64,000 bases of DNA from Pseudomonas sp. KBW05 (GTDB taxonomy: Bacteria; Pseudomonadota; Gammaproteobacteria; Pseudomonadales; Pseudomonadaceae): assembly GCF_003852405.1 (NCBI RefSeq), contig NZ_QAJM01000019.1, positions 186,001 through 250,000 on the forward strand, written 5' to 3'. Of the stretch, positions 22,401-32,264 are shown in pieces. Numbering within the stretch: the first letter of the stretch is position 1; the number at the start of each line of letters is the position of its first letter. The notes below the pieces were generated by a model. The model searched no databases and was not told the origin of the DNA. It worked only from the letters and a program-made list of their open reading frames with translations. Position numbers and translations under genes: made by a program.

Positions 22401-23271
22401 TGTGCACCGGCTTACGCTCGGCGTAGCTGCCCTTCACCTGTGGCGAGTTGAGGCGCACCACTGCGCTTTGCACGGCGCCCTTGGCCCAGGTCAGCCAGAA
22501 TTCGCCGCCGGCCTTGAATTGGGTGAGTTTCCACTGCTGCGTCAGCCGGGCCGGAATCCACTTGGCCCAGTCGCTCTGTGGCAGGCTCAAGTAAGCCTGG
22601 ACTTCACCGTCCTGCCATTGGCTCGCGCGAATCCGCGTGCGCAAGCTCAACGCCAGCGGCTGGCCGTCGGGCAGGGTCAGGCGTGCGTCGAGGCGCTGAC
22701 GGGTAATGCCGGTGTGCAGGCTCAGGCCGACGTAGGTCAGGGTCAACGGCGGCTGGTCGAAGGGTTGCAGGGTGACCTGGCTGTCGAGCAACGACACGCG
22801 CTTGACCATCTGCATGCGCTGCAACAATTGCTGCGGGTCCAGCGGTTGCTCATCCTGCACCGGCAGGCCTTGCAGCGCCCAGTGGCCGTCCTTGTCTTCC
22901 TTGACGCTCAGTTGCAGGCCGCTGACTTCCAGGTGGGCAATACGCACCTCACGGGCCATCAGGCTGGCCCACACATCCGGCACCACTTCGACCTGGTCCA
23001 GGCGCAAGGCACTGCTGCCCTCGCCGACCATCACGTCGTGGGCCAACAGCACCGGGGCAAAGCCGCTCCAGCGGCCTTCAAGGCTGCCAATGTGCAGGGG
23101 CATATCCACCGCTGCCTGGGCCTTGGCTTCAACCTCGGCACGGTATTCGGCCACCAGCGGGGTCAATTCACGACCCAGGCTCACATACACCGCCGCCAGG
23201 ACCAGCAGCAATGCACAGAGGCCCAGGCCCCAACGGGTCAAAGCGGCAAAAAAGCGTATCAGACGCTCCAT
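19456..23271 (-). CDS. yhdP: AsmA-like lipid transport protein YhdP
   Basis: A 1271-residue inner-membrane-anchored, periplasm-spanning protein. In E. coli YhdP is one of three redundant AsmA-like proteins (YhdP, TamB, YdbH) carrying phospholipids to the outer membrane. One N-terminal membrane helix (LGLCALLLVLAAVYVSL, about 15-31) is followed by a long beta-rich DUF3971 region and an AsmA-type C-terminal part, with repeated short strands and VTREPITMTGPSTNLELNGTLDL near the end. It is the longest gene here, downstream of rng by 42 bases. Confidence 0.93.
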   Translation of the reverse strand: MERLIRFFAALTRWGLGLCALLLVLAAVYVSLGRELTPLVAEYRAEVEAKAQAAVDMPLHIGSLEGRWSGFAPVLLAHDVMVGEGSSALRLDQVEVVPDVWASLMAREVRIAHLEVSGLQLSVKEDKDGHWALQGLPVQDEQPLDPQQLLQRMQMVKRVSLLDSQVTLQPFDQPPLTLTYVGLSLHTGITRQRLDARLTLPDGQPLALSLRTRIRASQWQDGEVQAYLSLPQSDWAKWIPARLTQQWKLTQFKAGGEFWLTWAKGAVQSAVVRLNSPQVKGSYAERKPVHIENLALNAYLQRSDTGLKVVFDSLAMNLGETRWESRLQLQQSLATDKEQETWKLQADRLDLTPITPLLNALAPLPEGFAKTIEHLKATGLLRNVLVDFRPQDTTDQKVSFAANLERVGFDAYFGAPAARNISGSISGDLGHGELRMDSKDFSLHLDPIFAKPWQYIQANARLTWKLDKEGFTLIAPYIKVLGEEGKVAADFLIRLHFDHSQEDYMDLRVGMVDGDGRFTPKYLPAVLSPALDEWLRTAILKGAVDEGFFQYQGSLNHDALPASRNISLFFKVHDAELAFQPGWPHVSKVKGEVFVEESGVRILASKGQLLDTKVKDIYVNIPHAPAGKDSHLLLTGGFAGGLGDGLKILQEAPIGTAATFAGWKGEGDLQGSLDLDVPLAKGTEPKIVVDFKTDKARLQLAEPTLDLTQLKGDFRFDSAKGLSGQNITAQAFDRPITAQIFADGKAGNISTRVTAKGQVTVKRLMDWLKVSQPLPVSGDIPYQLQLNLDGADSQLMVSSNLKGVAVDLPAPFGMPASQGRDSVFRMTLQGNERRYWFDYGELANFTFAAPPDKFNEGRGELFLGDGDALLPTVKGLRIRGVLSELDIDPWKKLVDRYAGNDPGGSAKQLLSGADFKVGKLTGFGTQFDQVKLQLDRKPAAWALQLDSQQAKGSVNLPDAKAAPIAINLQYVKLPAVDPSVQADENAPDPLANIDPKDIPALDIAIDQLFQGPDLIGAWSLKIRPTTKGLTFNNLDLGLKGMQLKGDGGWEGAPGTSSSWYKGRLDGKNIGDVLKGWGYAPTVTSKDFHLDVDGRWPGSPAYVGPKRFSGSLDATFRSGQFVEVEGGAQALRVFGLLNFNSIGRRLRLDFSDLLGKGLSYDRVKGLLAASNGVFVTREPITMTGPSTNLELNGTLDLVADRVDAKLLVTLPVTNNLPIAALIVGAPAIGGALFLIDKLIGDRVSRFASVQYKVEGPWKDPKITFDKPFEKPN

Positions 23272-23313
23272 GTCAGGCGACCCTCAAGGCAGTAAATAGA
23301 AAGCGAATGGGGA

Positions 23314-24771
23314 TCAGAGCAGCACCACGTCGTATTGTTCCTGGGAATACATGGTTTCAACCTGGAAACGAATCGTGCGCCCGATAAACCCCTCCAATTC
23401 CGCGACGTTGCCGGACTCTTCATCCAGCAGCCGGTCGACCACTTTCTGGTTGGCAAGCACTCTATAACCTTCAGCCTGGTAGGCTCGCGCCTCTCGTAAG
23501 ATTTCCCGGAAAATCTCGTAGCAAACCGTTTCCGGGGTCTTCAACTTACCGCGGCCCTGGCAACTGCTGCACGGCTCGCACAGCACTTGCTCAAGGCTTT
23601 CGCGGGTGCGCTTGCGGGTCATTTGCACCAGGCCCAGCTCGGTGATGCCGATGATATTGGTCTTGGCGTGATCGCGCTCCAGCTGCTTCTCCAGAGTGCG
23701 CAGCACCTGGCGCTGGTGCTCTTCATCTTCCATGTCGATGAAGTCGATGATGATAATGCCGCCCAGGTTGCGCAGGCGCAGCTGACGGGCAATCGCGGTG
23801 GCCGCTTCCAGGTTGGTCTTGAAGATGGTTTCTTCGAGATTGCGATGGCCCACGAACGCGCCAGTGTTGACGTCGATGGTGGTCATGGCTTCCGCCGGGT
23901 CGACCACCAGGTAGCCACCGGACTTGAGTGGCACCTTGCGCTCCAGGGCTTTCTGGATTTCATCTTCGACGCCATACAGGTCAAAGATCGGTCGCTCACC
24001 CGGGTAGTGTTCCAGGCGATCAGCAATTTCCGGCATCAGCTCGGCAACAAACTGCGTGGTGCGCTGGAAGGTTTCCCGCGAGTCGATGCGAATTTTCTCG
24101 ATCTTCGGGCTGACCAGGTCACGCAGGGTGCGCAGGGCCAGACCGAGGTCTTCATAGATCACACTCGGCGCGCCAATGGTTTTGATCTGTGCGCCGATCT
24201 GGTCCCACAGGCGTCGCAGGTAACGAATGTCCATGAGGATTTCATCGCCACCGGCACCTTCGGCTGCCGTGCGCAGGATAAACCCGCCGGCTTCCTTGAT
24301 GCCTTCGGCGGCCACGCAGTCGCTAACGACCTTTTTCAGGCGCTCACGCTCGGCTTCGTCTTCGATCTTCAGGGAAATACCGACATGGGCGGTACGCGGC
24401 ATGTACACCAGGTAGCGCGATGGAATCGACAGTTGCGTGGTCAGGCGTGCGCCTTTGGAACCGATGGGGTCCTTGGTGACTTGCACCACCAGGCTCTGCC
24501 CTTCATGCACCAGGGCGCTGATGCTCTCTACTGCCGGGCCTTCGCGCAGGGAAATTTCCGATGCGTGGATAAACGCGGCGCGATCCAGGCCGATATCGAC
24601 GAACGCCGCCTGCATCCCCGGCAGCACGCGGACGACCTTGCCTTTGTAGATATTGCCGACAATCCCGCGCTTCTGGGTGCGCTCGACGTGCACTTCTTGC
24701 AGAACACCGTTCTCTACCACCGCCACGCGCGATTCCATCGGCGTGATATTGATCAGAATCTCTTCACTCAT
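23314..24771 (-). CDS. rng: Ribonuclease G
   Basis: A 485-residue endoribonuclease of the RNase E/G family that matures the 5' end of 16S rRNA and degrades some mRNAs. The N-terminal S1 domain (GIVGNIYKGKVVRVLPGMQAA) precedes the catalytic core, with acidic residues in the TIDVNTGAFVG and IIIDFIDMEDEEH strands. The Zn-link is CEPCSSCQGRG. It lacks the long RNase E C-terminus. I start at MSEEILINITPMESRV (24771); nine upstream codons are open but not conserved. Confidence 0.96.
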   Translation of the reverse strand: MSEEILINITPMESRVAVVENGVLQEVHVERTQKRGIVGNIYKGKVVRVLPGMQAAFVDIGLDRAAFIHASEISLREGPAVESISALVHEGQSLVVQVTKDPIGSKGARLTTQLSIPSRYLVYMPRTAHVGISLKIEDEAERERLKKVVSDCVAAEGIKEAGGFILRTAAEGAGGDEILMDIRYLRRLWDQIGAQIKTIGAPSVIYEDLGLALRTLRDLVSPKIEKIRIDSRETFQRTTQFVAELMPEIADRLEHYPGERPIFDLYGVEDEIQKALERKVPLKSGGYLVVDPAEAMTTIDVNTGAFVGHRNLEETIFKTNLEAATAIARQLRLRNLGGIIIIDFIDMEDEEHQRQVLRTLEKQLERDHAKTNIIGITELGLVQMTRKRTRESLEQVLCEPCSSCQGRGKLKTPETVCYEIFREILREARAYQAEGYRVLANQKVVDRLLDEESGNVAELEGFIGRTIRFQVETMYSQEQYDVVLL

Positions 24772-24841
24772 GGCTGGGTCTCGTTCAGGCGTTTTCACAA
24801 TAGTGACCGATCGCTTATGGCTGGGCGCTGGAGTAAGGCGT

Positions 24842-25438
24842 TCAGCGCGCGGTAAGGTTTTGCCAACAGGGTATGCCGAATTGGTCGAGCAGTTGCGCGG
24901 TTTCGCACACTGGCAGGCCTACCACGGCGGAATAACTGCCATTGAGCCCGGCGACAAACACCGATCCAAGCCCTTGAATAGCATAGCCGCCCGCCTTGTC
25001 CTGGGGTTCGCCACTGTGCCAGTAGGTTGTAGCTTCCTCGACAGTAATAGCGCGAAAACGTACACGACTGCTTACACAAACGGTTTCGCAACGCGAGCCG
25101 TCGGTGAGCGCAATGGCAGTGAGGACTTCATGTTCACGCCCCGCCAGGGCCATCAACATCGCCAGGGCGTCCGCCTGATCCACCGGTTTGCCGAGGATCT
25201 TGCCGTCCACGATCACCGCCGTGTCAGCGCCCAGCACACAGGCACCGGAGGTGTTTTCGAGCACAGCAAAACCCGCCGCTGCCTTGCCGCGCGCAAGACG
25301 CTCGACGTAGGAAACGGCAGATTCATTTGTAAGAGGGGTTTCATCAATCGCGGCGCTGACCACGGTGAAAGGCACACCGATCTGGGTCAGCAGTTCACGC
25401 CGCCTCGGAGAGCCCGAGGCCAGATAAAGCGAATTCAT
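24842..25438 (-). CDS. maf: Maf-family nucleotide pyrophosphatase (YhdE type)
   Basis: A 198-residue Maf/Ham1-like protein. The YhdE subgroup hydrolyses dTTP, UTP and modified nucleotides to monophosphates. The signature is [16 protein letters not shown] at the N-terminus, with VLGADTAV and the conserved [11 protein letters not shown] stretch. I start at MNSLYLASG (25438). It lies between mreD and rng, the classical mreBCD-maf-rng cluster, and is presumably co-transcribed from mreB. Confidence 0.94.
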   Translation of the reverse strand: MNSLYLASGSPRRRELLTQIGVPFTVVSAAIDETPLTNESAVSYVERLARGKAAAGFAVLENTSGACVLGADTAVIVDGKILGKPVDQADALAMLMALAGREHEVLTAIALTDGSRCETVCVSSRVRFRAITVEEATTYWHSGEPQDKAGGYAIQGLGSVFVAGLNGSYSAVVGLPVCETAQLLDQFGIPCWQNLTAR

Positions 25439-25488
25439 GCAGACTCTCCCTGTAGGGCGCGATAACCAGGCAGAGCCTCGCAATCCAT

Positions 25489-25977
25489 TCAATTGATCTT
25501 ATAGCGACGACGTAACCCACGCAGGCCAAAACTGATCCAAGGCCACAGCAACGCACTCACCAACGCCGGCAACACCAACGCCAGGGTTGGCTGGCGATTG
25601 CCGGTCAAGGCGCTGAGCCACAGTTGAACAAGCTGCGCCAGGCCGAAGATAACCAGGATCACCAGGCACTGCTGCCACATCGGAAACATCCGCAAACGCT
25701 GCTGCAACGACAACACCAGGAACGTGATCAGCGTAAGGATCAACGCGTTCTGGCCCAGCAAGGTGCCATACAGCACATCTTCCGCCAAGCCCAGAAACAG
25801 TGCGGTGACCATGCCGATTTTATGTGGCAGGTTCAGCGCCCAGAAGGCCAGCAGCAATGCCAGCCACAGCGGACGCAGGATTTCCATGAATTGCGGCAAG
25901 GGTGAAACGCTGAGCAGCAAGCCGACCGCAAAGGTCAGCCAGACGATCCAGCCATTGCGCGAATGAGTACCGGCCAT
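25489..25977 (-). CDS. mreD: Rod-shape protein MreD
   Basis: A 162-residue inner-membrane protein of the elongasome that works with MreB, MreC, RodA and PBP2. About five to six hydrophobic segments are visible, including [18 protein letters not shown] and [13 protein letters not shown]. The [17 protein letters not shown] loop is typical of the family. Its start overlaps the mreC stop, implying coupling. Confidence 0.92.
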   Translation of the reverse strand: MAGTHSRNGWIVWLTFAVGLLLSVSPLPQFMEILRPLWLALLLAFWALNLPHKIGMVTALFLGLAEDVLYGTLLGQNALILTLITFLVLSLQQRLRMFPMWQQCLVILVIFGLAQLVQLWLSALTGNRQPTLALVLPALVSALLWPWISFGLRGLRRRYKIN

Positions 25978-27119
25978 TATTCCTCCCTCTGCCGCGTGGT
26001 TGCCGGGGCCGTTGCCGCTGGACGGGCAGCTGGGGCAGCAGCAGGCGGTTTAGTCGCCGGCGTTGCAGTGGTGGGCGTCGAAGCCGGTGGCTTGGTGGCC
26101 GCAGGCTTGACCGGCTGCGCGTTGTGCGCGGCAGGCTTGACGGGGGTTGCAACAGGCGCGGCCGCAGCGGGAGCAGGTGTGGCCGGGGTGGCAACGGCAG
26201 GCTTGGGCACGGTTGCTGGGACAATCGGCGTGATGCCGTTCTGCTTGTCTTCTGCTTCCTGGGCCTGGGCGGCCTCATTGGCGCGCTCTTCCGGCGTGCG
26301 GTTGTCGCTGAACACCAGCAGCAGGTAGCGGCTGCGGTTCAGGGCGGCCGTCGGCACGGCGCGGACGATGGCAAACGGCTGGCCTGAATCGTGGATCACT
26401 TCCTTGACCGTCGCCACCGGATAACCCGCCGGGAACCGCTGACCCAGGCCGGAGCTGACCAACAGGTCGCCTTCCTTGATATCGGCGGTGTCGGCCACGT
26501 GGCGCAATTCCAGGCGCTCAGGGTTGCCGGTGCCGCTGGCAATCGCACGCAAGCCGTTGCGGTTGACCTGCACCGGAATGCTGTGGGTGGTGTCCGTCAG
26601 CAGCAGTACGCGTGAGGTGTAGGGCATCAACTCGACCACCTGGCCCATCAGGCCACGGGCGTCGAGCACCGGCTGGCCAAGGACCACACCGTCGCGCTCA
26701 CCTTTGTTGATGATGATGCGATGGGTGAAGGGGTTGGGGTCCATGCCGATCAACTCGGCGACTTCGACCTTCTCATTGACCAGCGCAGAAGAGTTGAGCA
26801 GCTCGCGCAGCCGAACGTTCTGCTCGGTGAGGGCCGCGAGCTTTTGCATGCGCCCCTGCAACAGCAGGTTTTCAGTCTTGAGTTTTTCGTTCTCGGCGAC
26901 CAGTTCGGTGCGGCTGCCAAATTGGCTGGCCACGCCCTGGTAGAGACGTTGCGGCAGGTCGGTGATCCAGTAGGTCTGCATCAACACCAGCGACATCTGG
27001 CTGCGCACGGGCTTGAGCAATGCAAAACGGGCATCGACCACCATCAGCGCGACCGAAAGCACGACCAGCACCAGCAGGCGCACGCCCAATGAGGGGCCTT
27101 TGGCAAAAAGCGGTTTAAT
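25977..27119 (-). CDS. mreC: Rod-shape protein MreC with a long Pro/Ala/Thr tail
   Basis: A bitopic elongasome protein with one N-terminal helix (LLVLVVLSVALMVVDARF), a periplasmic coiled coil (ENEKLKTENLLLQGRMQKL) and two beta-barrel domains (VLLLTDTTHSIPVQV). The last 83 residues or so are a low-complexity Pro/Ala/Thr/Lys tail. The start is unusual: no ATG, GTG or TTG gives the conserved N-terminus. An ATT at 27119, eight bases after GGAGG, would give (M)KPLFAKGPSLGVRL, matching the KPxFxxGPS start of MreC; that version is 380 residues. The first standard codon is TTG at 27089. Function is certain, the start inferred. Confidence 0.9.
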   Translation of the reverse strand: MKPLFAKGPSLGVRLLVLVVLSVALMVVDARFALLKPVRSQMSLVLMQTYWITDLPQRLYQGVASQFGSRTELVAENEKLKTENLLLQGRMQKLAALTEQNVRLRELLNSSALVNEKVEVAELIGMDPNPFTHRIIINKGERDGVVLGQPVLDARGLMGQVVELMPYTSRVLLLTDTTHSIPVQVNRNGLRAIASGTGNPERLELRHVADTADIKEGDLLVSSGLGQRFPAGYPVATVKEVIHDSGQPFAIVRAVPTAALNRSRYLLLVFSDNRTPEERANEAAQAQEAEDKQNGITPIVPATVPKPAVATPATPAPAAAAPVATPVKPAAHNAQPVKPAATKPPASTPTTATPATKPPAAAPAARPAATAPATTRQREE

Positions 27120-27198
27120 AAGCCGCTCCTCCCAGGCAAATGTTTTCTTTATTCATACGGCTTCTAACCGGCCTGGATGCAGATTGAAGAAGATAAAC

Positions 27199-27234
27199 GC
27201 CAACAGGCAGCACTGCAAAGTGCTGCCTGTTGGC
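27199..27234 (-). terminator. Strong hairpin between mreB and mreC
   Basis: A perfect 16-bp stem (GCCAACAGGCAGCACT and its complement) with a 4-base loop, in the 139-base mreB-mreC gap. Only three T's follow on the minus strand, so it is better read as an attenuator or mRNA-stabilising structure than a full terminator. Confidence 0.65.
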
Positions 27235-27258
27235 CAAGCCTGTACCGCTCAACGCAGC

Positions 27259-28308
<1,050 letters not shown>

Positions 28309-28340
28309 CTAGGCAACGCGTGGGTAAAAAAGTGCGGCAA

Positions 28341-28369
28341 ACTCTAACAACGACAGGGATTTTGGGCAA
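28341..28369 (-). promoter_or_regulatory. Predicted sigma70 promoter of mreB
   Basis: On the minus strand, -35 TTGCCC (28369-28364), a 17-base spacer and -10 TAGAGT (28346-28341), 45 bases before mreB. The overlapping plus strand offers a weaker TTGGGC/TAAATT pair (28362-28388) that could serve gatC. Confidence 0.45.
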
Positions 28370-28506
28370 GGCGCCAATGTGCTAAATTGGCCGACTTTCT
28401 ACGCACCAACCCCCACAATCGCGGCCATATGACCGTAGAAATGCGGTAGTGTTCCGACAATCTAACACACGGACGCCCTCCGTTCTGTTTTCCACTGGAG
28501 AATCCC

Positions 28507-28794
28507 ATGGCGCTTGACCGCTCCGACGTGGAAAAAATCGCTCACCTCGCCCACCTGGGCCTGGCTGAAGCCGATCTTCCACCGATTACCGCAGCCCTGA
28601 ACAGCATTCTCGGGCTGGTTGACCAAATGCAGGCCGTGAATACCGACGGCATCGAGCCCCTGGCGCACCCGCTGGAAGCCAGCCAGCGCCTGCGCGCAGA
28701 CGTTGTAACCGAAAGTAATAATCGCGAGGCCTACCAGTCCATCGCGCCAGCGGTCGAAAACGGCCTGTACCTGGTTCCGAAAGTCATCGACTAA
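28507..28794 (+). CDS. gatC: Asp-tRNA(Asn)/Glu-tRNA(Gln) amidotransferase subunit C
   Basis: A 95-residue small subunit that stabilises GatA in the GatCAB amidotransferase, which makes Asn-tRNA (and/or Gln-tRNA) from misacylated precursors. The sequence is typical: [33 protein letters not shown] and the [10 protein letters not shown] segment. First gene of gatCAB, with gatA starting 16 bases later. Confidence 0.95.
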   Translation: MALDRSDVEKIAHLAHLGLAEADLPPITAALNSILGLVDQMQAVNTDGIEPLAHPLEASQRLRADVVTESNNREAYQSIAPAVENGLYLVPKVID

Positions 28795-28810
28795 AGGGAA
28801 AGAGCCTTTC

Positions 28811-30262
28811 ATGCATCACATGACTCTGGCCGAGATCGCCCGCGGTCTCGCCGACAAAAAGTTTTCTTCCGAAGAGCTGACCAAGACCCTGCTGGCGCGT
28901 ATCGCCGAGCACGATCCCAAGGTCAACAGCTTCATCAGCCTCACCGAAGAACTGGCCCTGAGCCAGGCCAAGGCCGCCGACGTACGTCGCGCCAACGGTG
29001 AAAACGGTGCGTTGCTGGGTGCTCCCATCGCCCACAAGGACTTGTTCTGCACCCAGGGCATCCGCACCAGCTGCGGCTCGAAGATGCTCGACAACTTCAA
29101 GGCGCCCTACGACGCCACCGTGGTGTCCAAGCTGGCTGCCGCCGGGGCCGTGACCTTGGGCAAGACCAACATGGACGAATTCGCCATGGGTTCGGCCAAC
29201 GAATCGAGCTACTACGGCGCGGTGAAAAACCCGTGGAACCTGGAGCACGTGCCCGGCGGTTCGTCCGGCGGCTCGGCGGCAGCCGTGGCGGCGCGCTTCC
29301 TGCCGGCGGCCACTGCCACCGACACCGGCGGTTCGATCCGCCAGCCAGCGGCGTTCACCAACCTCACCGGCCTGAAGCCGACCTACGGTCGCGTGTCCCG
29401 TTGGGGCATGATCGCCTACGCCTCCAGCCTCGATCAGGGCGGCCCTCTGGCACGCACTGCGGAAGACTGCGCAATTTTGTTACAAGGCATGGCAGGGTTC
29501 GATAAACAGGACTCCACCAGCATCGATGAGCCAGTGCCGGACTACAGCGCCAGCCTGAACACCTCGATCAAGGGCCTGCGCATCGGCGTGCCGAAGGAAT
29601 ACTTCAGCGCCGGTCTCGACCCACGCATCGCAGAGCTGGTGCACAACAGCGTCAAGGAGCTGGAAAAGCTCGGCGCCGTGATCAAGGAAATCAGCCTGCC
29701 GAACAACGGGCACGCGATTCCTGCGTACTACGTGATCGCGCCAGCAGAGGCCTCGTCCAACCTGTCGCGTTTCGACGGCGTGCGTTTCGGCTACCGCTGC
29801 GAAAACCCGAAAGACCTCACCGACCTGTACAAACGCTCCCGTGGCGAAGGCTTCGGTGCCGAAGTACAACGCCGAATCATGGTCGGTGCCTACGCCCTGT
29901 CGGCCGGCTACTACGACGCGTACTACCTCAAGGCGCAAAAAATCCGTCGCCTGGTGAAGAACGACTTCATGGCGGCCTTTGAAGAAGTCGACGTGATCCT
30001 CGGCCCAACCACGCCAAACCCGGCCTGGAAGCTTGGCGCCAAGAATGGCGACCCGGTAGCTGCGTACCTCGAAGACCTGTACACCATCACCGCCAACCTC
30101 GCGGGCCTGCCGGGCTTGTCCATGCCTGCCGGTTTCGTCGATGGCCTGCCGGTCGGCGTGCAATTGCTCGCCCCGTATTTCCAGGAAGGCCGCCTGCTCA
30201 ATGTGGCGCACCAGTACCAGTTGAATACCGACTGGCACACCCGCACCCCTACCGGCTTCTGA
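28811..30262 (+). CDS. gatA: Asp-tRNA(Asn)/Glu-tRNA(Gln) amidotransferase subunit A
   Basis: The 483-residue glutaminase subunit of GatCAB; it releases ammonia from glutamine and channels it to GatB. The amidase Ser-cisSer-Lys triad is visible: Lys in PIAHKDLF, and the serines in [14 protein letters not shown] and [11 protein letters not shown]. Length is normal. The first ATG ([20 protein letters not shown]) has a purine-rich GGGAAAGAG six bases upstream and is preferred to the ATG three codons later. Confidence 0.97.
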   Translation: MHHMTLAEIARGLADKKFSSEELTKTLLARIAEHDPKVNSFISLTEELALSQAKAADVRRANGENGALLGAPIAHKDLFCTQGIRTSCGSKMLDNFKAPYDATVVSKLAAAGAVTLGKTNMDEFAMGSANESSYYGAVKNPWNLEHVPGGSSGGSAAAVAARFLPAATATDTGGSIRQPAAFTNLTGLKPTYGRVSRWGMIAYASSLDQGGPLARTAEDCAILLQGMAGFDKQDSTSIDEPVPDYSASLNTSIKGLRIGVPKEYFSAGLDPRIAELVHNSVKELEKLGAVIKEISLPNNGHAIPAYYVIAPAEASSNLSRFDGVRFGYRCENPKDLTDLYKRSRGEGFGAEVQRRIMVGAYALSAGYYDAYYLKAQKIRRLVKNDFMAAFEEVDVILGPTTPNPAWKLGAKNGDPVAAYLEDLYTITANLAGLPGLSMPAGFVDGLPVGVQLLAPYFQEGRLLNVAHQYQLNTDWHTRTPTGF

Positions 30263-30272
30263 GGAGAACACT

Positions 30273-31718
30273 ATGCAATGGGAAGTCGTGATCGGGCTGG
30301 AGATTCATACCCAGCTCGCCACCCAATCGAAGATTTTCTCCGGTAGCGCCACCACGTTCGGCTCCGAGCCCAACACCCAGGCCAGCCTGGTCGACCTGGG
30401 CATGCCCGGCGTGCTGCCGGTGCTGAACCAGGAAGCGGTGCGCATGGCGGTGATGTTCGGCTTGGCGATTGACGCCGAGATCGGCCAGCACAACGTGTTC
30501 GCGCGCAAGAACTACTTCTACCCGGACCTGCCCAAGGGCTACCAGATCAGCCAGATGGAATTGCCGATCGTCGGCAAGGGCCACCTGGACATCCCCCTGG
30601 AAGACGGCACCATCAAGCGCGTCGGCGTAACTCGTGCGCACCTGGAAGAAGATGCCGGCAAGAGCCTGCATGAAGAATTCCCGGGCGCCACCGGTATCGA
30701 CCTGAACCGTGCCGGCACGCCGCTGCTGGAGATCGTCTCCGAGCCGGACATGCGCAGCGCCAAAGAGGCCGTGGCCTACGTCAAGACTATCCACGCGCTG
30801 GTGCGCTACCTGGGCATCTGCGACGGCAACATGGCTGAAGGCTCGCTGCGTTGCGACTGCAACGTGTCGATCCGTCCAAAGGGCCAGGCCGAGTACGGCA
30901 CCCGCTGCGAGATCAAGAACGTCAACTCGTTCCGCTTCATCGAGAAGGCGATCAACAGCGAAGTGCGTCGCCAGATCGAGCTGATCGAAGACGGCGGCAA
31001 GGTCATCCAGCAGACCCGCCTGTACGACCCGAACAAAGACGAAACCCGCGCCATGCGCAGCAAGGAGGAAGCCAACGATTACCGTTACTTCCCCGACCCG
31101 GACCTGTTGCCGGTGGTCATCGAGGACTCGTTCCTCAATGACGTGCGCGCCACCCTGCCGGAATTGCCGCAGCAGAAACGCGAGCGCTTCCAGGAGCAGT
31201 TCGGCCTGTCGGTCTACGATGCCAGCGTCCTGGCTTCCAGCCGTGAACAAGCCAACTACTTCGAAAAAGTCGTGAGCATTGCCGGTGACGCCAAGCTGGC
31301 GGCCAACTGGGTGATGGTTGAGCTGGGCAGCCTGTTGAACAAACAGGGCCTGGAAATCGACGAAGCCCCGGTCACTGCCGAGCAGTTGGGCGGCATGCTG
31401 CTGCGCATCAAGGACAACACCATCTCCGGCAAGATCGCCAAGACCGTGTTCGAAGCCATGGCGGCAGGCGAAGGCAACGCTGACGAAATCATCGACAAGC
31501 GCGGCCTCAAGCAAGTCACCGACAGCGGCGCGATTTCCGCCGTGCTGGATGAAATGCTCGCGGCCAACGCCGAGCAGGTCGAGCAATACCGCGCGGCAGA
31601 CGAAGCCAAGCGCGGCAAGATGTTCGGCTTCTTTGTGGGCCAGGCGATGAAAGCCTCCAAAGGCAAGGCCAACCCGCAACAGGTGAACGAATTGCTGAAA
31701 AGCAAGCTCGAAGGCTGA
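30273..31718 (+). CDS. gatB: Asp-tRNA(Asn)/Glu-tRNA(Gln) amidotransferase subunit B
   Basis: The 481-residue kinase/amidotransferase subunit that activates the misacylated tRNA carboxylate with ATP and amidates it. The N-terminal GatB core starts [20 protein letters not shown]. Conserved stretches include [20 protein letters not shown] and the [15 protein letters not shown] loop. The C-terminal YqeY-like tRNA-binding domain contains [10 protein letters not shown]-like sequence ([14 protein letters not shown]). A REP pair follows its stop. Confidence 0.97.
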   Translation: MQWEVVIGLEIHTQLATQSKIFSGSATTFGSEPNTQASLVDLGMPGVLPVLNQEAVRMAVMFGLAIDAEIGQHNVFARKNYFYPDLPKGYQISQMELPIVGKGHLDIPLEDGTIKRVGVTRAHLEEDAGKSLHEEFPGATGIDLNRAGTPLLEIVSEPDMRSAKEAVAYVKTIHALVRYLGICDGNMAEGSLRCDCNVSIRPKGQAEYGTRCEIKNVNSFRFIEKAINSEVRRQIELIEDGGKVIQQTRLYDPNKDETRAMRSKEEANDYRYFPDPDLLPVVIEDSFLNDVRATLPELPQQKRERFQEQFGLSVYDASVLASSREQANYFEKVVSIAGDAKLAANWVMVELGSLLNKQGLEIDEAPVTAEQLGGMLLRIKDNTISGKIAKTVFEAMAAGEGNADEIIDKRGLKQVTDSGAISAVLDEMLAANAEQVEQYRAADEAKRGKMFGFFVGQAMKASKGKANPQQVNELLKSKLEG

Positions 31719-31765
31719 CAGCGATGAATGGTCCGGGTGGATTCTCACATCCAACCCGGATCCCT

Positions 31766-31855
31766 TGTGGGAGCGGGCTTGCTCGCGAATGCGGTGGATC
31801 AGTAAATGAATGCTGAGCTGACACACCGCATTCGCGAGCAAGCCCGCTCCCACAT
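31766..31855. repeat. REP doublet (variant GCGGGCTTGCTCGCGAA type)
   Basis: Two inverted copies of a Pseudomonas REP: TGTGGGAGCGGGCTTGCTCG... and its complement, enclosing about 25 bases. It can fold as one long hairpin between gatB and the rlpA-like gene. Its core differs from the six other doublets here (GCTGGCTTGCCTGCGAT), so it belongs to another REP subgroup. Confidence 0.85.
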
Positions 31856-31877
31856 TTGAAAGGGGGATAACCTGGAA

Positions 31878-32249
31878 ATGAAGCGTCTATTAGGCCTCCT
31901 GGCCTTGTTCTCCCTGTTGACCGGCTGCGCCAGCGGCCTCGTCAACCCCAACGGCTACGACGAAACCGGCACCGCCTCCTATTACGGCGCCAAACACCAC
32001 GGCAAAAAAACCGCCAGCGGTGAACCCTTCAACCAGAACGCCCTGACCGCCGCCCACCGGCAATTGCCGTTCGGCACCCAGGTCAAGGTGACCAACCTCG
32101 CCAACGACAGATCCGTGGTGGTGCGTATCAATGATCGCGGCCCGCATACCCGTGGGCGCTTGATCGATCTTTCACGCAAGGCTGCCGAGCAGCTGGGTAT
32201 GCTCAACAGCGGCACCGCGCGGGTGCGCGTGCAAGCCCTGAGCAACTAA
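31878..32249 (+). CDS. Small RlpA-like double-psi beta-barrel lipoprotein
   Basis: A 123-residue lipoprotein: signal peptide with lipobox LLTGC (Cys at about residue 17), then a single RlpA-type double-psi beta-barrel with TASYYGAKHHGKKTASGEPFNQNALTA split by conserved Gly, and VRINDRGPHTRGRLIDLS carrying the conserved Asp/Arg. Full RlpA, a septal lytic transglycosylase acting on denuded glycan, also has a SPOR domain; this one lacks it. Septal targeting is therefore doubtful and it may be a paralogue acting elsewhere on peptidoglycan. Confidence 0.88.
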   Translation: MKRLLGLLALFSLLTGCASGLVNPNGYDETGTASYYGAKHHGKKTASGEPFNQNALTAAHRQLPFGTQVKVTNLANDRSVVVRINDRGPHTRGRLIDLSRKAAEQLGMLNSGTARVRVQALSN

Positions 32250-32264
32250 CACGGAGCCCTGGCC

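Noticed and set aside
30249-31853. A 534-codon open frame on the minus strand
   Set aside because: Antisense to gatB and partly to a REP element; composition is His/Val/Gln-rich shadow sequence without recognisable motifs.
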